Assembly: GCA_964017145.1 (NCBI GenBank)
Contig: OZ024850.1
Coordinates: forward strand, 1,527,618 to 1,591,617
Reading direction: 5' to 3'
Length of the DNA stretch: 64,000 bases
From: Agrocybe praecox
Taxonomy: Eukaryota > Basidiomycota > Agaricomycetes > Agaricales > Agrocybaceae
The notes under the pieces were generated by a model. The model was not told the DNA's origin, did no database searches, and saw only the letters and a list, made by a program, of their open reading frames with translations. How positions within the stretch are numbered: the first letter of the stretch is position 1; each line of letters begins with the position of its first letter. Both the position numbers and the translations under genes were made by a program. Shown piece after piece: positions 41,466-51,370 of this stretch.

Positions 41466-42480
41466 TCACCAACTTACCACTCGTATTCGTCGTTCAAAAC
41501 CACACCAACTTCTCCAGTCACAAGGACACAGTGATTCACAATTGGGAACACGATAATACAGAGAAGCAGACGGGGTCATCCTTGCGATGATCAAAGAGTT
41601 GTCGAGCAGTGTTTCCCCTATTGTCCCAGTGGTTCGCACCGGGTGCTGGTGGGTGTGAAGCATGAGCGTGAGAGCTGCCTGCTTCATCTGACATGGATCT
41701 GGCTTGGCTGTTCGACGCATAGGAATTGGGTCTGTATTGGGATTGAAAAACTTTGAAGTTGCTGCTGATATGTGTGGCTGGGGAGGTTTTGAAGAAGGCG
41801 GTGATATTTTTAAGTGACAAAAGTCTTTGTGGTCGGCATCTCGAGTCGATCTAGAACCGATAACATAGGGCAATGCATGTCTGCGTGGAGAAGTCGGAGA
41901 ATGTCTGTTCACTGGAGGCAGGACAGCAAGTTTTGGAGACCGCTCTGTACGAGTGATAGACGACAAGCTCCAGTCCATGTTTAGCTTGGAAGAGAGGTTG
42001 GCAACCCTGTTATTTGACTCCCCACAATCCCCTGCTGCGAAACCGGTTGTGCACCGCCGGCATCGAGTTGTCAAGGCTGGTCGATGTGTTTAGATAAACT
42101 GCAGTAAAGTGGCAGACGATAAGAGGCCTGAAAGTTCAGCGACTCAACAGTCGCACCAGTCGCGAGCACACAGACTGGCCATGGCCATAAGGGTGATGAC
42201 GACTACAGAAGTGAGGTGAAAAGTTGGGCATCAACGAGAAGCACACAAAACTGAACCGCATCTTTTTTATCGAGCAGCTCCCGCGATTGTCAACGAGTAA
42301 GGAATGTATTGTCAATGGGAAAGGGGAAAGGGTTCTCCGGAGAATGGTCGTCTTGGATGATCGATGAAATAGAGGAGCACAAGTTGGAGGGAAATAGCGA
42401 GTGGTAAGAAGAGGTCGCGACCACGAATGCTGATCAGGTATTCGCGATGCCGACTTTGGGGGTGTCATGCCCATGCCATG
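41466..42480 (-). pseudogene. Host gene fragment (DHRKDDPV-motif protein), frameshifted
   Basis: Minus-strand frames contain MDWSLSSITRTERSPKLAVL, KFFNPNTDPIPMRRTAKPD and, in a different frame directly after it, SMSDEAGSSHAH and ARQLFDHRKDDPV. The two read like neighbouring parts of one protein, with the frame changing near 41700, so I regard it as a broken host gene. An upstream frame beginning MHGMGMTPPKSAS (42483) may be its start. The family is not identified. Confidence 0.35.
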
Positions 42481-43377
42481 CATCTACCAAACCGGGTTTC
42501 CTGTCGTCGTCGTCGTCGGATTTCGTCAATGATAAACTCCACTTAGTTAAACCACGAGATCCAAGGCAGCTCTAGAAATGACCACAGGCCATCACCCAAG
42601 ACCACCAGTAGACCCGTAGTTGACTGAAGCACGCAGCACGGCTGCAAGAGGGGGTTCCAAAGTAGTTAAATTTGGTGTGAAGGGTACGGTGTCGGTGCCT
42701 AGGAGCATAGATACTCCTGACTAGCGTAAACCGGCGTCGACGAGAAAAGATGGTATGCGAGAAAACAATGCTGGTGATGCTGAGATAGATAGAATGTGTA
42801 GTGTCCATTGTCATAAATCAAAATGCGGTTCAAGTTTAAGGGAAGGTGATGATGGCTTTGGCTGAGGATACAATAATGTGTGAGTGAGAATTATAAAAGA
42901 AGAAAATAAACGGACCCTGCTGTGCGTCGTCGCAGACTCGCAGTGCTGGTAGTGCTCTTGTCTCGTCTTATCTTTTCTCTTGTCTGTTGCCTCTTGTCTT
43001 CTCTCGGCTCTCTTTTTGTCTTGCCTCTCGTTGACGTGCAGTGTGCGAAGCCAACAGAATGGCAAATGGATGAGTACAGTGAAGGTCAAGATGTGTAGGT
43101 CTAGTACATATTGAAAGGCAAGAATAAACGTTGAAGATTAGATATTACATAAGGCAAATACAAATGCATCGTGTTTCAAAAAGCCAGGATCCTGGCTTTT
43201 TTGATTAAAAAAACATGCGGTTCAACACGCGCTCAGCACACATTGCATTGTAATGATATAATAGCCTGTCGTACCAAGTTGCTTCCCTTTGTGCCCCCCA
43301 AAGTCTAACAGGTCAGGTCAGACCAACGCTGCTGCACCCACTCTCTCTTTACACTGAACACCCAACGAACATCTTGC
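42481..43377. other. Upstream flank of element B
   Basis: Contains a GTC triplet run near 42503, C/T-rich stretches at 42955-43030 and the palindrome at 43178. The left end of element B must lie here, but no inverted copy of CATCAGGAAAA was found. Confidence 0.4.
43178..43201. promoter_or_regulatory. 24-bp palindrome upstream of element B genes
   Basis: A perfect palindrome with core GCCAGGATCCTGGC flanked by five A and five T. It lies about 180 bp before accessory gene 1. The same 14-bp core recurs upstream of the transposase at 46290, in both cases with a TGCAT word 15-20 bp before it. Candidate binding site for an element-encoded protein (inference). Confidence 0.5.
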
Positions 43378-44116
43378 ATGACTCTGGAGCTATCTGGAAT
43401 CAATATACCATCCAGAAAATGCCGATTTCAAAAGGCATCTGGAAAGATTGTGTCCTATCGTCAATTCCATTCCACACTCCTTTCTGAACCAACTCCTGAA
43501 TTGGGAAAATCCACCGATATCTACTTGTTTTCTCACCTTTTTGATACCCGCGTCTACTGGAAACGCGGTAAATCATGGAAAGAAGTCCCAACAAGAAAAG
43601 GACTGGTCATATCTCACCCCAAATACGAGAAAGTAGTTCTATATTCTGGTGTTTCTGGACCGGAGTGGCGTTTGAACAAGCGTGGAAAGCTTGAGCATGG
43701 ATTCTATGGTACCTACCATACCTCTGCCCGAATCTTCATACAGAACACATTGGAGCAAGCCATCACAGAGAGCAGGGTTGCTCAGAAGAGACTTATTCAA
43801 GCCATGAAAACTCCTGGGGCAACAACAAAGACTTCCACAACGGCAATTGATCTCACAAATGAGTAAGTCCTAGCGTTATATTTTCAGAATTTCATGGTTA
43901 ATTCTTTGTTTGGCTCTTAGCGACAATGATGAGGTAGAGATTATAGAGGACAATGAGGACAGCGATGATGAGGTAGAGATCATAGAGAATGAGGATGATG
44001 ATGAGGAGGAGAGTGATGAGGAGGAGAAGGATGATAGTGAGGATGAGGACAACGAGGATGAGGACGATAGTGAGGATGAGGATGAGGAAGAGGTAATTGT
44101 AGTTGACTCCGATTAG
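43378..44116 (+). CDS. Element B accessory protein 1 (acidic-tailed, 226 aa)
   Basis: Two exons (43378-43862, 43921-44116) give exactly 227 codons. Residues 1-150 look globular, with YLFSHLFDTRVYWKRGKSW, HPKYEKVVLYSG and RLNKRGKLEHGFYGTYHTSA. A linker with AIDLTND resembles a SUMO-interaction motif. The C-terminal 65 residues are almost purely Asp/Glu, with two VEIIE motifs and a final EVIVVDSD, both also SUMO-interaction-like. Such a tail suggests a histone- or DNA-mimicking nuclear protein. No known family is recognised; it has no counterpart in element A. Confidence 0.6.
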
Positions 44117-44405
44117 ATTATGTGCTCTGAGTCTGGATGCGGTTTGTTACAATGCGGGGCATTTAAGCAGATTTGAAAAAATATACTATATGTGCATATG
44201 TCTTGTAATAATGGGCCCTTGGAATGAGGACGACTGCAACAGAAATAAGTTGCGATCTGAGTCTTGACAAGATTAATTGTTCTGAATGGTACCTCCGACA
44301 AACTCATTTCAGAGTCAACAGTCTCAGCACAGTTTAATAAGATAACTCTAAGATCAAAATAAATACTGGCTAAACCTGACAGCATAGAGCACAGCCACGT
44401 ACAGC

Positions 44406-45034
44406 ATGTCTTCAGGCAACCGCATTGTCATCGAGGCATATACTCTTCAGATGACCGAAAAAAGCCCTGCACAAGCAACTGTCCATCTTATGGAGATGCC
44501 AAATGAGTCGTTTATCAGTCATTTATCTTCACATAAAGACGATGTACGTTTGAAGTGGATTCTACAACGGTAATTGGCTGATATTTTATTTGCTAACAGG
44601 TGGTTAAAAATATACAACACTCAGCTGTGGACGCCTCAGTAAATCTTTTACCCCCAATATGGGTTTTTGAAGATCCAATCACAGTTTATCTCCCAGCGGA
44701 TGCAATCAATGCGGAAGCAGTAAACCATCAGCACAACAGAGCCTCACACGATTCAAAATTGGACTCAGTACTGCTATCCCCAAGTTATGAATCATCTTCA
44801 TCTGACGCTGTGTCTGAGGTATCAACACCACCTCTTTCAAATTCAACATCACCTTCCAATTTGCCTGTGCTCCCTCCTTACCCGCCATCGATCTCAGAAC
44901 TCGCTCGTTACACCCCCACCGAATTGAAGCCAGAGTTCTCCCCAGTCATATTCTCCAATTCGAAGCTCAAGATTGATTGGGAAAAAATTGATTTTAGTTA
45001 TTGGAGCCAGTTCACAGACACCACTTTCCAGTAG
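44406..45034 (+). CDS. Element B accessory protein 2 (190 aa)
   Basis: Two exons (44406-44543, 44600-45034) give 191 codons. The N-terminal half (RIVIEAYTLQMTEKSP, ATVHLMEMPNESFISHL, LLPPIWVFEDPITVYLP) looks like a small beta-rich domain. The middle is Ser-rich, and the end KPEFSPVIFSNSKLKIDWEKI is conserved-looking. I do not recognise it. It sits 289 bp after accessory protein 1 and 141 bp before accessory protein 3, all in the transposase direction. Confidence 0.55.
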
Positions 45035-45175
45035 TTGCACGTATTCAACAGTATTTTTTTTTTTAAATGAAAAATAACCTTGCATCACATGATGATTGAC
45101 ACAAACGTAGACAGTACACAAAGGCTCAATATTTAACACTTAACATTTAACATCAACACAAGGATTAGCTCAACT

Positions 45176-46133
45176 ATGCCGCACAAATACTATCCAAATT
45201 TGACTGAAGTCATTGAATCATCTGTGGACTATGAGAGATCATCTCAGGTAAGTAATTGAATTTTTTTTGTTTTGAAAATACCTTATGCTATCGCATTGCT
45301 CAGGAGCTTGAGGTTCCAGCAACTATACAGGAGTCTAAGGACCTACATATCACACAGAAGTTGACGCACATAATTCCAACTACCGCTCCAAGTCAAGACA
45401 GCCTATCAACGCTTGTGAATTTATCTTCCAATCATCCAGCCCAGCCTGAAGAGGTGTCCAAGGACGTTGGAAGCCAGAGAGAAAGTGTCACATCATCAAC
45501 CAATAGCGAAATAGACCCAGCAGCTAATATTATACCAAGTCGGGCCAGGACAACTCGGCATCGGCGGGACTGCTTTGACCCCATGGATTTCATTTGTTGT
45601 CACTGCCACAATGACGATCCTATCTGCTGTAACTGTCAATGCTCACTTTGTCACTGTGATAGATGTCTCAAAAACCAGGAGCAGCTTGATCTGGAGATTA
45701 ATCCTGAAAGCTTGATGAGCTCCTCCATTATAGGCTACGCCTGTGGGCAACCTCCATACTTTGATGAGCCAAGCAATGTGGGTCCTCAGATTTTTTTCCT
45801 CCATTATGCAGCAGCTCATGTACTCTGCGTCAGGTTTCCATCGAAAACCAGGACTTTGCTTCCGTACAAGAAGTATCATCTCCCAAAGCTTCTCATACCC
45901 AAGCTTTGAAGACCGGTTCTCTTGGTTCTTCAACTGGCATGCAAATTTCTGGAAAGCGAAAGAGGAGGATTAGCGATTTGGATGTAAATGAGCTACGAAG
46001 AAGAGTGGCTATTAATAGTGAAAACTATAAACTCATAAACGAGCAAATTGTCAATTTAAATACTCAGAGAGACTTACTTTTCGAGGAGCAGAATGTTTTA
46101 TTTGAAGAGCTTGTAACTAGAATCAGTTCTTAA
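45176..46133 (+). CDS. Element B accessory protein 3 (Cys-rich cluster and coiled coil, 281 aa)
   Basis: Three exons (45176-45247, 45304-45777, 45834-46133) give 282 codons. The centre has CCHCHNDDPICCNC and QCSLCHCDRCLKN, about a dozen Cys/His residues in 30, a likely small zinc-binding module. The C-terminus starts with a basic patch SGKRKRRISDLDVNELRRRV and continues as a heptad helix (INEQIVNLNTQRDLLFEEQNVLFEEL), a layout reminiscent of bZIP-like dimerising DNA binders. Accessory protein 2 of element A, in the same position before the transposase, also combines Cys/His residues with a basic coiled coil, so the two may be functional equivalents. Confidence 0.55.
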
Positions 46134-46289
46134 TTACACTATATATTTTTGGCTACAAAACATATATGTAGAATCTCAAGGTAAATTTCTTTGAGTCTGC
46201 GCGACCAGTATTGTTGACGGCCTGGTTGTTACTGTGAGATTAACACGTGACTGGGCGAGCAACGTGTGTGATATGCATACATCTCGTTT

Positions 46290-46303
46290 GCCAGGATCCT
46301 GGC
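46290..46303. promoter_or_regulatory. Second copy of the GCCAGGATCCTGGC palindrome
   Basis: The 14-bp core is identical to that at 43183-43196, followed by TTTTT as there. It lies about 540 bp upstream of the transposase ATG and after the stop of accessory gene 3, so each gene block of element B is preceded by one copy. Confidence 0.5.
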
Positions 46304-46844
46304 TTTTTATTCTCATATTTGATGCTGTTTCTTAAAGAAGATCTCAATCCCCAACCACAAAGCAAGTAAGTATTCAAACCTCTATTTTTATTTGTCTATC
46401 AATACACTTGTGAAGTCAAGTTTTTATTCTAAAAGGCTATTTCTCAATCCATCAGTACAACGCTCTCGCATTGCGATAGTGTGCGGCACACTATATATTA
46501 GACAATCAGACAGACAATTAGCTATTAGGTGTTGGTTATAATGGACTTTGAGAAGGATGCCAGGAGAAGTATGGTGCGTCTTTCGTTTCAAATTACAAAG
46601 ATGTCTAGTACTAACTTATTGCCTTCGTCAAGATATATTGAACTATGTCAAACGCTTGTATGTTTTCATCTAGAAGTATACAGCTACTTGTAACATCCAT
46701 CATAACCTTCACCTGCTATGAAAACCATATTTTTCTTTCTCGTACCCAGCTATTTATATTCCCGACATTTTCATTATTTTTCTTCCCAGGAATTGTCTCT
46801 GTTCCCAAGAGACATAAACTATGTTGCATTTGTCTTTCTTCAAC

Positions 46845-49800
46845 ATGTCCACAGATTACCAGTGCCCAGTATGCCTCTCAGTGTTTCTTACAATGCGGGG
46901 CATGAACACTCATCTCAGAAACACATCGTCTTGCCGACACTGGGGAGAGGGTAATCAAATAAAACTTATGAATTCTCTGTTTGATTTAGATGGATCGAGC
47001 TCAGATGGACCTATGGATGGACCTGAAAGCGAGCAGTCGGATATACAAATGAACAGTCCTCGTCCTGCCTCACCTCATTTTACACCTCCTTTGCTATACG
47101 ACGAACCAATAAGTTTAAAAGCAAAAAAGAGACTACTACAAGAATACGATGATCTTGAGGACCCAGAATTGGATCACTTTCTTGAAACACACGATGAGGA
47201 GGCTATCAATGAAGAAGAAGTAGAGATAGGACAAGCAGGGCCAGGTCCTTCTACAATGGCCAACCGGCAAAGAAGTAACAGCAGGGATTCAGCACAGAGA
47301 AGACAGAAAGCTAACGCAGATGACGCAAGCAGCGAAGACTCTCGAGTTTACGTCAACTATGAGGAGGCAGGAGAAATTGTGGGCCAGGATGAGCAGATCC
47401 ATAAAAAATGGCAGCAACTATTTCATTCAGACACACCCCCTTCTAATAGCCCCTTGGAAGTTAACGCATATGCACCCTTCAAAAGCGAGATGGACTGGCG
47501 AATTGCAAGATGGGCTGTAAAGGATGGAATAGGACACAATTCGCTTGACAGGTTGCTGTCTATATCTGGTGTATGTTTCTCTTTTTCGTTCTTTTCTCAT
47601 TATCTAATTAAAAAAACAGGTCAAGGATAAATTAGAGCTTTCGTACAGCAATACAAGAAGCATGCACCAAATTATCGACAACAATATACCTGATCGAGCG
47701 GGAAAGTGGAAAATTGAAAACATGTTCTTCAACGACATGCCCGAGATTGCCTATACAATCAGATATAGAGATCCTATTGAAGCTATTCGAAGCCTTTGGG
47801 GTGATCCATCTCTTTCATCCACTTTGGTGTATCGCCCACAAAAGATCTTCAAATCAGCAAACAAAGAAGAAAGAATTTATACGGAGCTATGGACGGGAAA
47901 ATGGTGGCATGCTGTTCAGGTACATAAACTCACTTTTAAATATGACTCCCCTCTGATTGTAACCCACTGTGAATAGAGCAAGCTTCCCAAAGGGGCCACC
48001 GTTGCTCCTGTCATTATCGCAACAGATAAAACTCAGCTTACTTATTTCTCAGGAGGAAAAAGCGCTTATCCTGTCTATCTCACATTGGGAAATATCCCAA
48101 AATCCATTCGAAGGAAACCATCCAAGCGAGCATGTGTTTTAATTGCATATCTCCCTGTCGATACTTCAGCCAAGCTAAAGGCTTCTTCAATCAAGAAGAA
48201 ACAAGTTGGAATACGAAGTCAACGGATATTCCATGAAGCAATGCGCTTCGTTCTTGGGCCCTTGATCCAAGCTGGGAAAAATGGTGTACGCATGACAAGT
48301 GGAAATGGAGAAATCAGAAATGTATTCCCTATACTTGCCTGTTATGTTGCTGACTTTCCAGAGCAATGTCTTGTAGCGTGTACCAAGTATGGAACTTGTC
48401 CAAAGTGTACATCCTCGGCAAAAAACCTAGAGGACTCTGAACCAGGACCACTACGTACAAGGCAGTGGACGTTAAACACTATTCAAAATGCAAAAAACAC
48501 TAGTACAACAGAAAACCAGTTCTACACAAAATGCATGGCGAAGGACGTTTCAGGAAGCATTTATGACCCGTTTTGGAAAGAGTTTCCTTTTTGCGACATC
48601 CACAAAGCCATCACACCCGACGTTCTACATCAGCTTTATCAGGGTGTCCTCAAGTACATAATTAATTGGTGCCAGACACTAATGACACCTGAAGAGCTTG
48701 ATAAACGTCTGCGTTCACTTCCCCCTACTTGTGGTGTGCGCCACTTCAAAAATGGATTTTCCGCATTGAGCCAGATATCAGGCCCAGAGCGAAAGAATAT
48801 GGCCAAGATTCTACTTGGCTGCCTTGTCGGTATTGTTGCAAAAGAGGGAATACGTGCCATAAAATCTCTTTTGGACTTTATCTACCTTGCTCAGTATAAA
48901 TCACACGATGATGACACTCTTGGATATCTTCAGGACGCATTGGGCGGGTTCCAGAAAAACAAAGGATTCTTTATCAAAACAGGCATTCGGTTGGATTTAA
49001 ATATTCCCAAATTCCACTCATTACTACACTACATTGACGCCATTCAGCTATTTGGAACAACCGACAACTACAATACAGAGACATTTGAGCGTTTCCATAT
49101 TGATTTTGCTAAGGATGGATGGAGGGCATCTAACCGAAGGGACGAATTTCCCCAGATGATCAACTGGCTATCTCGTCAAGAAAAGGTTTCTATGTTTGAT
49201 AATTATCTTGACTGGATTGATTTGCAAGATCGCACGGAAAAACCACCAACCAAAATCCATGAAAAGCCTATCATCAAGATAGCAAAATACCCTCCTTATC
49301 CTGCACGACCTATCACAATGATCGAACAAAGTGCTGGAATGAATCTTTTTTCTCAGCATCTAAAGGAGTACATGAATCAATTCCTTTCCAAGGGCTCTCG
49401 AACATCAAATGCAAATGCACGGCTATATCATCTCCCCTTTGAACGTGTTGATTGCTTTACACAGTTCAAATTCCACCCCAATAGTCTTATAGATGACTTT
49501 GATGGCCAAGAAGTTGAAGAAAACGATATTGTCAAGGCTATTCTCCCATCATTAAAAAATCCAAATGGACGTATGGACACAGTAATTGTAACAATCAAAG
49601 ATATGGATGCATCGGTAAGCGTAGAAGGTGAGATTATATAGCGGTTATGTATTATTCTTCCTTGTCTTACATACATTTATCCTTATATGTCTACAGGAAC
49701 TCGAGCTGCAAGAGTTCGGTTAATTTTTAAGCTTCCTCAAACCATTGATGTTGGATTTGGGAAACAAGATTCGCCAGTGGAGTGGCCAAAAATAGAACTG

Positions 49801-50058
49801 GCATATGTGGAATGGTTTGCGCCTTTCAAAAGCACACCTGATGAAGCAAGCGGAATGTATGTGGTAAAAAAAATGGCCCGTCCAATATGTGGGATTATTC
49901 CACTTAGCTCTATACGTCAGAGCTGTATGTTAATACCAAGGTTCTCTGATCAATCATGCACTAATCTAGAAATTACGTCTCAGACTGCATTAGATAGGGT
50001 GTCTATATTTTTGCTTAATAACTGGCAAAGCATGTATGCATACCAGACCTTGTATTAG
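46845..50058 (+). CDS. Plavaka-type transposase, element B (1012 aa, intact)
   Basis: Four exons (46845-47570, 47620-47919, 47977-49627, 49697-50058) sum to exactly 1013 codons. The start is MSTDYQCPVC, chosen because it precedes a C2H2 finger (CPVC...MNTHLRNTSSC). An acidic linker follows. The RNase-H-fold core has APVIIATDKTQL (Asp about 359), PVYLTLGNIPKSIRRKP, a Cys cluster CTKYGTCPKCTS, CDIHKAITPDVLHQLYQGV (Asp about 549 and 557) and NTETFERFHIDFAK (Glu about 710-713), then a conserved C-terminus VRLIFKLP...SIRQSCMLIP. Exon boundaries equal those of the element A enzyme. Intact catalytic blocks suggest a potentially active nuclear transposase. Confidence 0.87.
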
Positions 50059-50109
50059 ATATACATATATGTAAGATCCGTTTTATTTTGATATTTATTT
50101 ATATATTGT

Positions 50110-50400
50110 ATTTAAAGAGTAATGTACACCCCTTGGCCCACACCTATACCCACGCATAACCTTGCCTGTGTGACCCGTGCATACCCTTGCCCGTGACCCA
50201 CGTGGGCCCATGGCAACCCTTGAGTATCTCTAGTGTCCTATGTGGCGATAGTGCTATTAGTTCTGCTCAGGGCAACTCAGGGCAACTCAGGGCAACTCAG
50301 GAGTCCTCAGGATGCCATAGAACGCTCCTAAAGGATCTTTAGGGATATTTTGTAGCACTATGTATTCTTTATTTACATTAATTTGTTCAAGACTACTTAA
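50110..50400. repeat. Subterminal repeats of element B
   Basis: Three consecutive copies of the 10-bp unit GGCAACTCAG at 50271-50300, preceded by CTCAG, lie about 120 bp inside the putative end. Degenerate CCTTGCC(T/C)GTG.GACCC words occupy 50150-50215. The 10-bp unit is close to the 9-bp GGGCACTCA repeat of element A; GATGCCATAGAACGCTCC resembles a word beside the element A repeat. Confidence 0.6.
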
Positions 50401-50422
50401 GGCCAGAGTGTTTTTCCTGATG
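50401..50422 (+). repeat. Putative right terminus of element B
   Basis: GGCCAGAGTGTTTTTCCTGATG ends with the same 11 bases as the other putative ends; only the final TTTTCCTGATG is needed for the match. Confidence 0.5.
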
Positions 50423-51370
50423 AGGCATCATGCTGGCGCCACATAGTAACCACAGATCGACATTCATTCCATTTGTATTTGTTATTAAGCGACCGCATTA
50501 TGTATCAGAAAAAGACAACATAGTATCAATTCAATTTATGCAGAGAAAGACGGGAGAAGGAGAAACCGCAGTTGAAATGTACGACAGGTGAGAGAAAAAT
50601 GATAAAGTGTAAAGCCTGAGCATTGCATCATCATGGTGGGAAATATGCATACACAACCCAACTGTGACATTGATGCCAATAAATCTTATCTCCCACTCAA
50701 TTTGATGCAAGGACAAATTATGCTATTTTCTGACTCCTGCCCTACTTTATGTTCCACCCACCTATACTTAGTCTATACCCTAACCACCCAATTATTATCT
50801 GCCTACCAATATTGTGCCTACCCATTAACCCTATCTACTGACCCTATCTACCAGTGTACCTGCTAACCCAATGTATCTACCCCACCCACCTGCCAACCCT
50901 ATTTTTTTTTTCCTTGCTCACACCCCCAATTTACCCCTACCTGCTGACCCTGCTTATCTGCCTGCTATCTGCCCTCTACCATCTGCCCATCCTAATATGG
51001 TAAACCCTTACTGGAGGAGTCCAATGGGCCCACTGAGCCTGTATTATACACTCCAGTGTAACTGCCCTACCTGATGTGTGTGTGTTTACCTCTAATAGTG
51101 CTTTCTTCATCAGGCTTTGCAGTCTCTCAGCTCTGCTTATGTGCTTCGATATTAAGAACAATTTATTGAGGCGCACATTAGCTTGTCTTATACTTATGTC
51201 TCTTCTTATTCTAAATATGACATGTATGTATAAATGCATTTTTATTTTCTCTGCATGCTATTTTTGATATATTATACAAGAACTTGAAACTATGAATACA
51301 ATCTATCAACTAAATAATGGAAGAGTTTATTAGTAAATACATATATTTATTTAGTCAAAAAGCTCACACC
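50423..51370. other. Flank with degenerate CCCTA/CTACC-rich tract
   Basis: 50740-51010 is a C/T/A-rich low-complexity tract with words such as TACCCTAACC, TTAACCCTAT and GACCCTATCTACC. It is not a regular telomeric array. No gene is seen between element B and the NLR stop codon. Confidence 0.5.

Larger units (their letters stand above)
43170..50422 (+). mobile_element. Plavaka element B with three accessory genes
   Basis: Three accessory genes and an intact Plavaka transposase read in the same direction over 6.7 kb. The right end is placed at TTTTTCCTGATG (50411-50422), about 360 bp after the transposase stop codon. The left end is unknown; 43170 is set just before the upstream palindrome. 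No TET or DUF6532 gene is present. Confidence 0.65.

Noticed and set aside
40996..41556. 186-codon plus-strand frame
   Set aside because: It overlaps a minus-strand fragment with more protein-like motifs and has no recognisable domain.
50740..51010. Telomere-like CCCTAA words
   Set aside because: The words are irregular and mixed with CTACC and CCACC; there is no tandem array, so I call it low-complexity sequence.
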